From: an uncultured Prevotellaceae bacterium
GTDB lineage: Bacteria; Bacteroidota; Bacteroidia; Bacteroidales; Bacteroidaceae
Assembly (NCBI GenBank): GCA_900316355.1
Contig: ONCQ01000021.1
Location: forward strand, 1-64,000
DNA length: 64,000 bases
Direction: 5' to 3'
This document shows, one piece after another, positions 50,890-59,828 of the stretch. Position 1 is the stretch's first letter. Each line of letters begins with the position of its first letter. Below the pieces are notes generated by a model. It was not told the origin of the DNA. It saw nothing but the letters and a program-made list of their open reading frames with translations, and did no database searches. Position numbers and translations under genes: made by a program.

Positions 50890-51986
50890 TCTTCTATCCT
50901 CCCCTGGCTGACGTGGAACAATCGGTAGTCGCCGCCCATCTGTGCCAGGATGCGGTCGAGATGGTCGCGGTTGGTGTCGGTGATGAAGATCTGCCCGAAG
51001 CTGTCGCCCGAGACGAGGCGCACAATCTGCTCCACGCGGCTGGCGTCGAGCTTGTCGAAGATGTCATCCAAGAGGAGCAGGGGCGTGGTCTTGCTGCCTG
51101 TGCGCCGCAGGAAGTCGAACTGCGCCAGCTTCAGGGCAATGAGATAGGTTTTGTTCTGGCCCTGCGAGCCTTCGCGCTTAATGGGGAAGCCGCCGAGGGT
51201 CATCTCAAGGTCGTCCTTGTGGATGCCGTGGAGCGAGTAGCCCATGACAAGGTCCTTGGCACGGTCGCGCCGGATGATGTCGAGGAGCGGGCCGCGCTGG
51301 GCGTGAGAGACATAGCGGAGGGCCACCTGTTCTTTGTCCTGGCTGACATGGGCGTAGATCTGCTGGAAGATGGGGGTGAAGGCGTCCACGTAGCGGGCGC
51401 GGGCCTCATAGACTTGCTGTCCGTAGCGCGCCATCTCCTCTTCCCACAGCGCCAGCAGGTCGGGGTCTGGCGCGGGCTCCTCCATCTTGAGCAGGGCGTT
51501 GCGCTGTTGCAGGGCTTTGTTGTAGCTCATGAGGGCGTCGAGGTAGCGGCGGTCGGTCTGCGAGATGACGACATCCATGAAGCGACGGCGCTCCTCGCTG
51601 CCTCCGCTGATGAGCAGGCTGTCCATGGGCGACACCATCACAAGGGGTATCAGGCCGATGTGCTCCGCAAGGCGCTTGTAGGGTTTCTTGTTGCGCTTCA
51701 GCTGCTTCTTCACGCCGCGCTTCATGCCGAGATAGATTTCCTCGGGCGTACCGTCGTCGTGCTCGTAGTGCCCCTGCAGCACGGCAAAGTCGGCATCGTG
51801 CTGGATGCAGGTGGTGTCAGCAGCGCCCGTGGAGCTCTTGCAGAGCGACAGGAAATAGATGGCGTCCAGCAGGTTCGTCTTGCCCTCGCCGTTCTGCCCG
51901 ATGAAACAGTTCATCTTGGCCGACAGCGTGAGATCTGCCTGCTCAATATTCTTATAGTGGAGTATAGAAAGCTGATGAAGGACCAT
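50886..51986 (-). CDS. recF: DNA replication and repair protein RecF
   Basis: The 366-residue SMC-like ATPase has Walker A GQNGEGKT (30-37), 'SPMDSLLISGGSEERRRFMD', the signature 'REGSQGQNKTYLIALKLAQF' and Walker B 'PLLLLDDIFDKLD', with 'GQIFITDTNRDH'. It loads RecA at gaps through RecOR. A TAnnTTTG box lies 32 nt before the ATG. Confidence 0.95.
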   Translation of the reverse strand: MVLHQLSILHYKNIEQADLTLSAKMNCFIGQNGEGKTNLLDAIYFLSLCKSSTGAADTTCIQHDADFAVLQGHYEHDDGTPEEIYLGMKRGVKKQLKRNKKPYKRLAEHIGLIPLVMVSPMDSLLISGGSEERRRFMDVVISQTDRRYLDALMSYNKALQQRNALLKMEEPAPDPDLLALWEEEMARYGQQVYEARARYVDAFTPIFQQIYAHVSQDKEQVALRYVSHAQRGPLLDIIRRDRAKDLVMGYSLHGIHKDDLEMTLGGFPIKREGSQGQNKTYLIALKLAQFDFLRRTGSKTTPLLLLDDIFDKLDASRVEQIVRLVSGDSFGQIFITDTNRDHLDRILAQMGGDYRLFHVSQGRIEE

Positions 51987-52017
51987 TATTCCGGGCGTTT
52001 TCGACGCTAAAACGATG

Positions 52018-52025
52018 CAAAGGTA
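52018..52025 (-). promoter_or_regulatory. -7 box of recF-dciA
   Basis: The minus strand reads TACCTTTG. It forms a divergent pair with the forward box at 52090-52097. Confidence 0.6.
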
Positions 52026-52089
52026 GTTAAATAATGCCGTAAAACGAGAAATAATGCCGTAAAAAGTTGAGCATCCCGAAGATTTTAAC

Positions 52090-52097
52090 TACTTTTG
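52090..52097 (+). promoter_or_regulatory. -7 box of the TPR protein-ribH unit
   Basis: TACTTTTG lies 63 nt before the ATG at 52161 and excludes the upstream start at 52095. Confidence 0.6.
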
Positions 52098-52160
52098 CCG
52101 CGCTTTTTGCAGGCGTCGCGCCTGCGTGAATCCGAAATAATCACAAAACATACAATAACA

Positions 52161-52838
52161 ATGGCAAAGAATCAACAGAAAAATGTGGCTCCCGAGAACA
52201 TCGAGGCCGTGACCAAGACCGAAGCATTCATCGACAAGTACAAGAAGCACATCGTGTATGGCATCTGCTGCATCATCGTAGTGGCTGCCGCGATCATCTG
52301 CTATGTGCAGTTCGTCAGCAAGCCCCGCGCACAGAAGGCCAATGAGGCACTGTTCCGCTGCGAGACCTACTTCCAGGCTGACAACTACGACAAGGCACTG
52401 AACGGCGACGGTCAGGGCTGCATCGGCCTGCTGAAGGTCATCGACGACTACGGCTGCACGGACGCTGCCAACCTCGCCAAGCTCTATGCCGGCATCTGCT
52501 ACGCCCAGACAGAGAAGTGGCAGGAGGCTGCCGATATGCTCGAGGACTTCGACCTGCAGGATGACGCCGTCATCTCCCCCGCAGCGCTTGGCGCACTCGG
52601 CAACGTGTATGTCAACCTGGGCGACAATGAGAAAGCCATCAAGACACTCCTGAAGGCTGCGAAGCTCGCTGACAGCGACAGCCTCACACCCACCTTCCTG
52701 CTACAGGCCGGTGAGCTCTACGAGGCTGCCGGACAGACGGAAAAGGCACTGGCACTCTACCAGCAGATCAAGAAGGAATATGTCAATTCCATGGCTTACC
52801 AGGAGATTGACAAGTACATCGAGCGCGTAAGCAAGTAA
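52161..52838 (+). CDS. Membrane-anchored tetratricopeptide-repeat protein
   Basis: The 225-residue product starts [20 protein letters not shown], has one TM helix (about residues 32-52, '[20 protein letters not shown]') and then TPR-like helices ('[20 protein letters not shown]', '[20 protein letters not shown]', '[20 protein letters not shown]'). The layout matches YfgM-like proteins, which help the Sec/chaperone network at the periplasmic face. It is followed by ribH 25 nt later. Confidence 0.85.
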   Translation: MAKNQQKNVAPENIEAVTKTEAFIDKYKKHIVYGICCIIVVAAAIICYVQFVSKPRAQKANEALFRCETYFQADNYDKALNGDGQGCIGLLKVIDDYGCTDAANLAKLYAGICYAQTEKWQEAADMLEDFDLQDDAVISPAALGALGNVYVNLGDNEKAIKTLLKAAKLADSDSLTPTFLLQAGELYEAAGQTEKALALYQQIKKEYVNSMAYQEIDKYIERVSK

Positions 52839-52863
52839 AGCAACACCCCGAACAAAATATCCT

Positions 52864-53373
52864 ATGGCTACCGCATTCCATCATCTCTCGGACTACGATC
52901 CTGCCAGCATCCCCTCCACCAAGGGCATGCGCTTCGGCATCGTCGTGGCCGACTGGAACGAGCGCTACACCTACGCCATGGCCGAGGCTGCCATCGAGAC
53001 CCTGCAGACGCACGGCGTCAGCAAGGAGGACATCGAGGTCAAGCACGTGCCCGGCAGCTTCGAGCTGGTGTACGGCGCAGCATGGATGAGCCGCAACATG
53101 CACGTGGATGCCATCATCGCCATCGGCTGCGTCATCCGCGGCGACACGCCCCATTTCGACTACATCTGTCAGGGCACGACACAGGGGTTGGCCGAGCTAA
53201 ATGCCAAGGGAGGCATACCCGTCATCTACGGACTGCTCACCTGCAACACGCCCGAACAGGCAGAGGCACGCACAGGCGGCACGTTGGGCAACAAAGGCAC
53301 GGAATGCGCCGTGACAGCCATCAAGATGGTGGCCTACGACCCGGGCCGCCGCGCTGACGGGTTGCCCTTCTGA
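52864..53373 (+). CDS. ribH: 6,7-dimethyl-8-ribityllumazine synthase
   Basis: The 169-residue enzyme has '[20 protein letters not shown]', '[17 protein letters not shown]', '[20 protein letters not shown]' (catalytic His) and '[17 protein letters not shown]'. It makes lumazine, the riboflavin precursor, as an icosahedral or pentameric enzyme. It is the second gene of the TPR-ribH unit; the other rib genes are not in this window and no FMN riboswitch is seen upstream. Confidence 0.95.
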   Translation: MATAFHHLSDYDPASIPSTKGMRFGIVVADWNERYTYAMAEAAIETLQTHGVSKEDIEVKHVPGSFELVYGAAWMSRNMHVDAIIAIGCVIRGDTPHFDYICQGTTQGLAELNAKGGIPVIYGLLTCNTPEQAEARTGGTLGNKGTECAVTAIKMVAYDPGRRADGLPF

Positions 53374-53410
53374 GCGCCCCGGCACTCTCCACACGGCTTG
53401 AAACAAACAT

Positions 53411-53443
53411 AGGAGCCCGGTCCACACAGAGGGCTGGGCTCCT
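53411..53443 (+). terminator. Hairpin directly before smpB
   Basis: AGGAGCCC (53411-53418) pairs with GGGCTCCT (53436-53443), followed by TTTC. It ends ribH transcription or, if read through, folds right at the smpB start. Confidence 0.55.
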
Positions 53444-53455
53444 TTCATGAAAACA

Positions 53456-53923
53456 ATGGCAAAAGAAAAACAAAAGACCATCAACATCAAGAACCGCAAG
53501 GCGGAGTTCGACTACTTCTTGATGGAGAAATACACCGCCGGACTGGTGCTGACAGGCACGGAAATCAAGAGTATCCGCCTGGGCAAAGCCAGCCTCGTGG
53601 ATGCCTACTGCGTCATCCTCAACGGCGAGATGTGGGTCAAGAACATGAATATCGCACAGTACTTCTACGGCACCTACAACAACCATGCGGCCCGCCGCGA
53701 CCGCAAGCTGCTGCTGAACCGCCGCGAGATTCACCGACTGCAGAATGCCACCAAGAGCCCTGGCTTCACCATCATCCCCACGCTCCTGTTCATCGATGAG
53801 AACGGGCGCGCCAAACTCGACATCCATCTCGCCCGAGGCAAACACGCCTATGACAAACGCGAGACGCTGAAAGAGAAGGAGGACCGCCGCGACATCGACC
53901 GCCACTTCAAGCACAACTATTAG
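53456..53923 (+). CDS. smpB: SsrA-binding protein SmpB
   Basis: The 155-residue product starts [20 protein letters not shown]; an ATG three codons upstream (53447) abuts the hairpin and is less likely. It has '[20 protein letters not shown]', '[20 protein letters not shown]', '[16 protein letters not shown]' and the basic C-terminal tail '[20 protein letters not shown]'. It carries tmRNA to stalled ribosomes. The tmRNA gene itself is not in this window. Confidence 0.95.
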   Translation: MAKEKQKTINIKNRKAEFDYFLMEKYTAGLVLTGTEIKSIRLGKASLVDAYCVILNGEMWVKNMNIAQYFYGTYNNHAARRDRKLLLNRREIHRLQNATKSPGFTIIPTLLFIDENGRAKLDIHLARGKHAYDKRETLKEKEDRRDIDRHFKHNY

Positions 53924-53927
53924 TGCG

Positions 53928-53948
53928 CCCGAAAGTTCCGCTTTCGGG
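53928..53948. terminator. Stem-loop between smpB and metH
   Basis: CCCGAAAG-TTCCG-CTTTCGGG is a perfect 8-bp stem 5 nt after the smpB stop. No T tract follows. Confidence 0.5.
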
Positions 53949-53963
53949 TGACAGACAGCACCC

Positions 53964-56957
53964 ATGAACACGACACACCCTACCCCATCCCACGCATCTC
54001 AGCCCTCCGCCCTGCGCGAGGCGCTCACACGACATCGCCCCCTGCTGCTGGACGGCGCCATGGGCACCATGATACAGTCCTATCGCCTGAGCGAAGCGGA
54101 CTATCGCGGCACGGCTGAAGGCTGCGACCGCGCTTTCCCCGAGCTACCCGGGCAGCAGACAGGCAACAACGATCTGCTGTGCCTCACCCGCCCCGATGTC
54201 ATCGCCGACATCCATCGGCGCTACCTGGAAGCGGGTGCCGACATCATCACCACCAACACCTTCAACGCCCAGCGCATCTCGCTCGCCGACTACGGCTGCG
54301 AGCACCTCGTGCGCGACATCAATCTCGCCGCCGTGCGCATCGCCCGCGAAAGCTGTGCACAGGCAGTTTCCAACTCCGACGGGAGCGCATCGGGGACAGG
54401 GCCGTTCATCGTGGGTTCCGTAGGTCCTACAAACAAATCGCTCTCGATGAGCCCCGACATCAGCGACCCCGCCCTGCGCGCCATCACCTTCGACGAACTC
54501 GTCGGTGCCTACACGGAGCAGATGACAGCCCTCATCGAGGGTGGCGTGGACGCCCTGCTCATCGAGACGGTCTTCGACACGCTCAACGCGAAGGCTGCCC
54601 TCTATGCCGCCGACAGCGCCATGAATGCTACAGGGCGCAGCGTTCCCCTGATGCTCAGCGCCACCGTCAGCGACCGTGCGGGACGCCTGCTCAGCGGACA
54701 GACGCTCGAAGCATTCTTCATCTCGGTCTCCCATGCGCCGCTGCTCAGCATCGGCCTCAACTGCTCGTTCGGCGCTGAGGATATGCTGCCGCATCTGCGC
54801 GAACTGCGCCGCATCGCAGATGCCTACAACACCTGCGCGCGCGAACATATTTATATAAGCGCCTATCCAAATGCGGGCCTTCCGAATCAGATGGGCGAGT
54901 ACGATGAGACACCGGAGCTCATGGCCTCGCACGTGCGCCCCTTCATCGAGGAAGGACTGGCAGATATCATCGGCGGCTGCTGCGGCACCACGGATGAACA
55001 CATCAGAGAGCTCAAGAAGCTGACCCTCACCCCGCTCCCCAGCGAGGAGGAGAACAATGCTATTGCTCCGAAACTGCGCGCCAGCCATCTCCCCTCAGGA
55101 GGGGGTGGGTCATTCTCCGGACTGGAACCCCTCACGCTCACGCCGGAGGTGGGATTCATCAACGTAGGCGAGCGCTGCAATGTAGCCGGTTCGCGTAAGT
55201 TCCTGAGACTCATCAAGGAAAAGAGCTACGAGGAAGCTGTGGAGATAGCCCGCAAGCAGGTGGAGGACGGCGCCCTCGTGCTGGACATCAACCTCGACGA
55301 CGGCCTGCTGGACACGCGCGCCGAGATGTGCCACTTCCTGAACCTGCTGGCAGCGGAACCCGACATCTGCCGCGTGCCCTTCATGATTGACTCCTCGCGC
55401 TGGGAGGTCATCCGCGCCGCCTTGGGCTGCATCCAGGGAAAGGCCATCGTCAACAGCATCTCGCTGAAAGAGGGCGAGGAGACATTCCTGGCTCATGCCC
55501 GCGAGCTGCGACGCATGGGCGCTGCCGTCATCGTGATGGCCTTCGATGAAGAGGGGCAGGCCACCAGCTATGAGCGCCGCATCGCTATCTGTGAGCGCGC
55601 TTACCGCCTGCTCACGGAACAGGTCGCCTTCCCCGCGGAAGACATCATCTTCGACCCCAATATCCTGTCCATCGCCACAGGTATGCCCGAGCACGATCGC
55701 TATGCGCTTGACTTCATCCGTGCCACGGCGTGGATCAAGAAACATCTGCCCGGCGCACACGTCAGCGGTGGCGTCAGCAACCTCAGCTTCTCGTTCCGAG
55801 GCAACAACTACCTCCGCGAAGCCATGCACGCCGTGTTCCTCTACCATGCCCGCCAGGCTGGCATGGACATGGCCATCGTCAACCCCGCCACTGCCATTAC
55901 CTACGCCGACATACCCGCCGACCAACTCGAAATCCTCGAAGATGCCATCCTGGCGAGAAGGGATGACGCCTGCGAACGATTGATAGAGATGGCAGAGACG
56001 GACTCTAACCCCTCCCTCCCCATCAGGGAGGGAACAATCACCTCTGACAAAGAGAATTTGCAGAAGTCCCCCTCGCTCTTAAAGTCCCCCTCGCCCACGG
56101 GAGAGGGGTTAGGGGTGAGGCCGGGGTTAGGGGCGAGGTCTGATAGGGCGGGTCTCGAGTCTTGTGCCCAACGCCTTATCTCCGCCCTGCGCCGAGGCAT
56201 CACCGACACGCTGGAAGCCGACCTCGCAGAGGCGCTCAATGAATTCCCCTCGCCCATCGCCATCATCGAAGGACCGCTAATGGAGGGCATGAACCTCGTC
56301 GGGCAGCTCTTCGGTGAAGGAAAAATGTTCTTGCCGCAAGTTGTGAAGACAGCTCGCACCATGAAGCGCGCCGTGGAGATTCTGCAGCCCGCCATCAAAG
56401 CGACCCCACACCCCGACGGGAAAGGTCAGGGAACGGGGCGTCATCCCAAGGTGCTCGTGGCTACCGTGAAAGGCGATGTCCACGATATCGGCAAGAACAT
56501 CGTGGCCACCGTGATGGCCTGCAACGGCTACGAGGTGATAGACCTCGGTGTCATGGTGCCTGCCGAGACGATAGTGGCCAAAGCGCTGGAAGTGCAGCCC
56601 GACGTGATTGGACTCTCAGGCCTCATCACGCCATCGCTGGAGGAGATGGTGCACACCGTGCATCTGCTGGACCAGGCCGGCATCCACGTGCCCGTGATGA
56701 TTGGCGGCGCCACCACCAGCGCCCTGCACACGGCCCTGAAGATAGCCCCCGTGTATCATGGTCCTGTCCTGCACGTGTGCGATGCATCACAGAACGCGCC
56801 TCTCGCTGCCCCCTTCCTGAATCCTGCCACACAGGCCGAGGCACAGGAAGCGCTGGCCAAGGAGCAAGCAGCCCTGCGTGCTCAGGCCGATGACAAGAAG
56901 CATACAGACCTCACTCCCTTCGAAGAGGCACGCGCGAACAAACCGAAGTTTTTCTAA
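53964..56957 (+). CDS. metH: Cobalamin-dependent methionine synthase without activation domain
   Basis: The 997-residue protein has the homocysteine domain (about 20-350; zinc ligands C267 in 'SIGLNCSFG' and C339/C340 in 'GGCCGTT') and the pterin domain (about 395-660, 'GFINVGERCNVAGSRKFLRL', 'PFMIDSSRWEVIRAALGCIQ'). The B12 cap and B12-binding domains follow (about 720-980; D838-V-H840-D-I-G843, His840 being the cobalt ligand). The gene stops right after 'FEEARANKPKFF', so the ~330-residue AdoMet-dependent reactivation domain of E. coli-type MetH is absent. Linkers between domains are swollen by GC-rich interspersed-repeat sequence near 55035-55130 and 55995-56175, and a shorter patch near 56405-56445. 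Confidence 0.92.
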   Translation: MNTTHPTPSHASQPSALREALTRHRPLLLDGAMGTMIQSYRLSEADYRGTAEGCDRAFPELPGQQTGNNDLLCLTRPDVIADIHRRYLEAGADIITTNTFNAQRISLADYGCEHLVRDINLAAVRIARESCAQAVSNSDGSASGTGPFIVGSVGPTNKSLSMSPDISDPALRAITFDELVGAYTEQMTALIEGGVDALLIETVFDTLNAKAALYAADSAMNATGRSVPLMLSATVSDRAGRLLSGQTLEAFFISVSHAPLLSIGLNCSFGAEDMLPHLRELRRIADAYNTCAREHIYISAYPNAGLPNQMGEYDETPELMASHVRPFIEEGLADIIGGCCGTTDEHIRELKKLTLTPLPSEEENNAIAPKLRASHLPSGGGGSFSGLEPLTLTPEVGFINVGERCNVAGSRKFLRLIKEKSYEEAVEIARKQVEDGALVLDINLDDGLLDTRAEMCHFLNLLAAEPDICRVPFMIDSSRWEVIRAALGCIQGKAIVNSISLKEGEETFLAHARELRRMGAAVIVMAFDEEGQATSYERRIAICERAYRLLTEQVAFPAEDIIFDPNILSIATGMPEHDRYALDFIRATAWIKKHLPGAHVSGGVSNLSFSFRGNNYLREAMHAVFLYHARQAGMDMAIVNPATAITYADIPADQLEILEDAILARRDDACERLIEMAETDSNPSLPIREGTITSDKENLQKSPSLLKSPSPTGEGLGVRPGLGARSDRAGLESCAQRLISALRRGITDTLEADLAEALNEFPSPIAIIEGPLMEGMNLVGQLFGEGKMFLPQVVKTARTMKRAVEILQPAIKATPHPDGKGQGTGRHPKVLVATVKGDVHDIGKNIVATVMACNGYEVIDLGVMVPAETIVAKALEVQPDVIGLSGLITPSLEEMVHTVHLLDQAGIHVPVMIGGATTSALHTALKIAPVYHGPVLHVCDASQNAPLAAPFLNPATQAEAQEALAKEQAALRAQADDKKHTDLTPFEEARANKPKFF

Positions 56958-56962
56958 AGAAT

Positions 56963-57493
56963 ATGTTGCCCAATATTTCTGATTCCCAACTGAAAGCCGC
57001 TGCCTCCGAGAGCATGGACGCTTTCTTCACACTCATCACCGACACCATCCTCGAAGCCATTGGCGGCGAGTTGAATGCCCAGACCATGCAACAGCTCAAC
57101 AGCGAGCAAATCACCCTCTTAGGCTATCGCATGCTGCGCGAAGAGGTGATGGACGGAGGCTTTATACAGCTCATCCACAACGGCCTGGGCCCCTTCATCT
57201 TCCTCAACCCCTTCGCCAAGGCCATACGTCTGTGGGGTGATGACATTGAGACAGAGGGGACGAGCGTGCTCCATGATTTCTCGAAGCTCATCTACAAAGG
57301 TCGCAAGCTCTTCGAACAACACGCCGAAGCGCTCACCGCCCCCTGCACCGATGAGGAGTTCATGGCACTCTTTGAGCAGTACCCGGACTTCGATGACCTC
57401 GACGACACATTCATAGAAACCGAAGAGGACATCACCACGCTCATCTCCTACTACGTGGACAAGCACATCAACGACTTCGTTGCTATTGCCTGA
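56963..57493 (+). CDS. DMP19/DUF4375-like protein
   Basis: The 176-residue protein starts 5 nt after metH. 'QQLNSEQITLLGYRMLREEV', 'DGGFIQLIHNGLGPFIFLNP' and 'LFEQYPDFDDLDDTFIETEE' fit the DMP19-like (DUF4375) fold, an acidic family related to a DNA-mimic protein of Neisseria. Its acidic C-terminal third agrees. The role here is unknown; co-transcription with metH is likely. Its end overlaps the convergent HD gene by 11 nt. Confidence 0.75.
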   Translation: MLPNISDSQLKAAASESMDAFFTLITDTILEAIGGELNAQTMQQLNSEQITLLGYRMLREEVMDGGFIQLIHNGLGPFIFLNPFAKAIRLWGDDIETEGTSVLHDFSKLIYKGRKLFEQHAEALTAPCTDEEFMALFEQYPDFDDLDDTFIETEEDITTLISYYVDKHINDFVAIA

Positions 57494-58097
57494 AGAAACG
57501 CTCAAACAGCGTACGCATCGAGGCCTCATCTGTCATCATCGCGCGCAGCTCTTCCAGCCGGGCAGCATTGGGCGAGTCCTCCAGCCAAAGATGCAGGTAG
57601 CCGCCCCGACCATATTTCTCATGGAGATGGGACATCATTCGTGCGTAATGCTCCTCGTGCGTCAGCTGCGGGTAATGCTCTAAGCCGTATTGCACCGTAC
57701 GCCGGATGATGGTCTCAGGGTCGATAAACCTGTCCGCCTCTGCCACGATGCGCCCGTAGATGGTGCGCGGCTCACGGGCTGCCGAGGCACGATGGTCCTC
57801 TGCGGCATCTGCCATCATCTGGATCTCCTCCTCGGAAAACCACTCGCGAAGCCGACGGTCTGCCTTCATCATTCTCGCCGACACCTCGTGATGGCGCTCA
57901 CGCCCTTCGCATAAGCCCACATCATGATAGGCGGCAATCACATAAGCCATGTCGCGACGAACGCCCATACGCTCCGCCATATCCAGACTCTGCCGAATCA
58001 CCATCAGCACATGGTCGCGCCTGTGCGCAGCATCAAAGTGGTCATACTGAGGAATAACGGACTCCTCAATATATTGTCGTAGTGCCGGTTGTATCAT
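57483..58097 (-). CDS. HD-domain hydrolase
   Basis: The 204-residue product starts at the ATG at 58097 (MIQPALRQYIEES), 34 nt after a promoter box; the long upstream open frame is not coding. It has H in 'RRDHVLMV', 'AAYHDVGLCEG' (the HD pair), 'HHEVSARMM' and 'AEDHRAS', typical of metal-dependent HD phosphohydrolases. 'GRIVAEADRFIDPETIIRRT' follows. The substrate is unknown; nucleotides or phosphorylated metabolites are usual. Confidence 0.85.
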   Translation of the reverse strand: MIQPALRQYIEESVIPQYDHFDAAHRRDHVLMVIRQSLDMAERMGVRRDMAYVIAAYHDVGLCEGRERHHEVSARMMKADRRLREWFSEEEIQMMADAAEDHRASAAREPRTIYGRIVAEADRFIDPETIIRRTVQYGLEHYPQLTHEEHYARMMSHLHEKYGRGGYLHLWLEDSPNAARLEELRAMMTDEASMRTLFERFFRQ

Positions 58098-58130
58098 CCA
58101 AATAGTTATATGCTTCTTCGTTTTGCAGGA

Positions 58131-58138
58131 CAAAGATA
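58131..58138 (-). promoter_or_regulatory. -7 box of the HD-domain gene
   Basis: The minus strand reads TATCTTTG, 34 nt before the ATG at 58097. Confidence 0.6.
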
Positions 58139-58233
58139 GCACTTTTCTGCGGAAAGGGCATTGATACGTGTTAAAAAAACACCATTTCACAGGATTCTTT
58201 ATCAAAAAAGGCGGCAATGTGGGGATAATGTTG

Positions 58234-58241
58234 TATCTTTG
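58234..58241 (+). promoter_or_regulatory. -7 box of the 2-oxoacid oxidoreductase operon
   Basis: TATCTTTG lies 22 nt before the GTG at 58263. The longer open frame from 58161 begins upstream of it. Confidence 0.65.
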
Positions 58242-58262
58242 CAGCCGTTTAAACGCACACAT

Positions 58263-58463
58263 GTGAGCACAATAACATCCAAAGAGCAAGCTCATGCGCT
58301 TTATCTTCAGGGTAACGCATTTCGCAAACAGCAGCAATGGGCAGAAGCCCTCAATGCCTACGAGGCCGCTATTGCGCTGGACCCTGAGTCGCCCGCTGTG
58401 GCTGCCAGACAGATGTTAATGAGCATCATGAATTACTATTGTAAAGAATACTATAATCCCTGA
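58263..58463 (+). CDS. Small single-TPR protein heading the kor operon
   Basis: From a GTG at 58263 the frame gives 66 residues: a TPR helix pair 'ALYLQGNAFRKQQQWAEALN' 'AYEAAIALDPESPAV', then 'LMSIMNYYCKEYYNP'. The ferredoxin gene begins 5 nt later. It is probably an assembly or scaffold factor for the oxidoreductase; this is inferred only from position. The start codon is chosen because the only promoter box is just upstream. Confidence 0.7.
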   Translation: MSTITSKEQAHALYLQGNAFRKQQQWAEALNAYEAAIALDPESPAVAARQMLMSIMNYYCKEYYNP

Positions 58464-58468
58464 TTATT

Positions 58469-58699
58469 ATGGCAAAAATGAAAGGGGCTATTGTCGTGAA
58501 TACAGAGCGCTGCAAGGGTTGCAGCCTGTGTGTCGTGGCCTGCCCGCTCAACATTATCCAACTCGCCGACAAGATGGTCAACCGCCGCGGTTATCGCTAT
58601 GTGGAACAGACCAATCAGGAGGCTTGCACAGGTTGCACGTCCTGTGCCATCGTATGCCCTGACGGTTGCATCACGGTTTATCGTAAGAAAGTAGAATAA
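58469..58699 (+). CDS. korD: 2-oxoacid:ferredoxin oxidoreductase, ferredoxin-like subunit
   Basis: The 76-residue protein has two [4Fe-4S] motifs: 'CKGCSLCVVACPLNII' and 'CTGCTSCAIVCPDGCI'. It is the delta subunit of the KorABCD/VorABCD-type enzyme and passes electrons from the thiamine centre to ferredoxin. It lies 4 nt before the alpha subunit. Confidence 0.9.
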   Translation: MAKMKGAIVVNTERCKGCSLCVVACPLNIIQLADKMVNRRGYRYVEQTNQEACTGCTSCAIVCPDGCITVYRKKVE

Positions 58700-58703
58700 G
58701 ATT

Positions 58704-59795
58704 ATGAAAGAACAAGAAATAGTCCTCATGAAGGGGAACGAGGCCATTGCACACGCTGCCATCCGCTGCGGGTGCGACGGCTATTTCGGCTACCCCATCA
58801 CTCCTCAAAGCGAAATTCTGGAGACCCTGGCTGTCGAGAAGCCCTGGGAGACCACTGGCATGGTCGTGCTACAGGCTGAAAGCGAAGTGGCCAGTATCAA
58901 CATGATTTACGGCGGCGGCGGCAGCGGCAAGCGCGTGATGACCTCCTCCTCCAGCCCCGGTGTGGCGCTGATGCAGGAAGGCATCGCCTACATGGCTGGT
59001 GCCGAGATTCCGGGTCTTATCGTCAACGTACAGCGCGGCGGCCCAGGTCTGGGAACCATCCAGCCCTCACAGGGCGACTACTTCCAGGCCACACGCGGCG
59101 GCGGTAATGGCGACTACTATGTGCTGGTGCTGGCTCCGTCCTCGGTGCAGGAGATGGCCGACTTCGTGGACCTGGCCTTTGAGCTGTCCTTCAAGCATCG
59201 CATCCCTGCCATGATTCTCTCCGACGGTGTCGTAGGTCAGGTGATGGAAAAGGTGGTGCTGCCGCCCTTCAAGCCCCGCCGCACAGACGAGGAGATTGAG
59301 CGCGAATGTCCGTGGGCCAGCACAGGCCGCAAGGGCAAGCGACCCATCAATGTCATCACTTCCCTGGAGCTGCTGCCCGAGGCGATGGAGAAACACAACC
59401 TGCACCTGCAGGAGAAATACAACCTCATCCGCGAGACCGAGGTGCGCTACGAAGAGCTGCAGACCGAGGATGCCAAATATCTGATTGTAGCCTTCGGCTC
59501 CGCAGCACGCATCGCACAGAAAGCCATCAGCATCATGCGTGCCGAAGGCCTGCGCGTAGGACTGCTGCGCCCCATCACCCTGTGGCCGTTCCCCACGAAG
59601 CGCATTCAGGAGCTGTCGGAGCAGGTCAAAGGTATCCTCTCCTTCGAGATCAACGCCGGACAGATGGTAGAAGACGTGCGCCTCGCCGTCGAAGGTCGCA
59701 CGCCCGTAGCCCACTACGGCAAGATGGGAGGTATCGTGCCCACGCCCGACGAGCTGATTCAGGCACTTAGAACGAAGTTAACCGTTAGCAAATAA
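58704..59795 (+). CDS. korA: 2-oxoacid:ferredoxin oxidoreductase, alpha subunit
   Basis: The 363-residue subunit has 'MKGNEAIAHAAIRCGCDGYF' 'GYPITPQSEI', 'VASINMIYGGGGSGKRVMTS' and 'QRGGPGLGTIQPSQGDYFQA', the domain I/II signature of pyruvate/2-oxoglutarate/branched-chain oxidoreductases. It lacks a fused gamma domain, which is separate downstream. Whether the substrate is 2-oxoglutarate (Kor) or branched-chain 2-oxoacids (Vor) cannot be decided here. Confidence 0.9.
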   Translation: MKEQEIVLMKGNEAIAHAAIRCGCDGYFGYPITPQSEILETLAVEKPWETTGMVVLQAESEVASINMIYGGGGSGKRVMTSSSSPGVALMQEGIAYMAGAEIPGLIVNVQRGGPGLGTIQPSQGDYFQATRGGGNGDYYVLVLAPSSVQEMADFVDLAFELSFKHRIPAMILSDGVVGQVMEKVVLPPFKPRRTDEEIERECPWASTGRKGKRPINVITSLELLPEAMEKHNLHLQEKYNLIRETEVRYEELQTEDAKYLIVAFGSAARIAQKAISIMRAEGLRVGLLRPITLWPFPTKRIQELSEQVKGILSFEINAGQMVEDVRLAVEGRTPVAHYGKMGGIVPTPDELIQALRTKLTVSK

Positions 59796-59828
59796 CCATT
59801 GACACTTAAACGCTAAACGAAGCAGAGT

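Noticed and set aside
51200..51409. Other long frames overlapping recF, metH, ettA and others
   Set aside because: High-GC coding genes create many open antisense and shifted frames; they have biased composition (Ser/Arg/Pro or His/Val rich) and no promoters.
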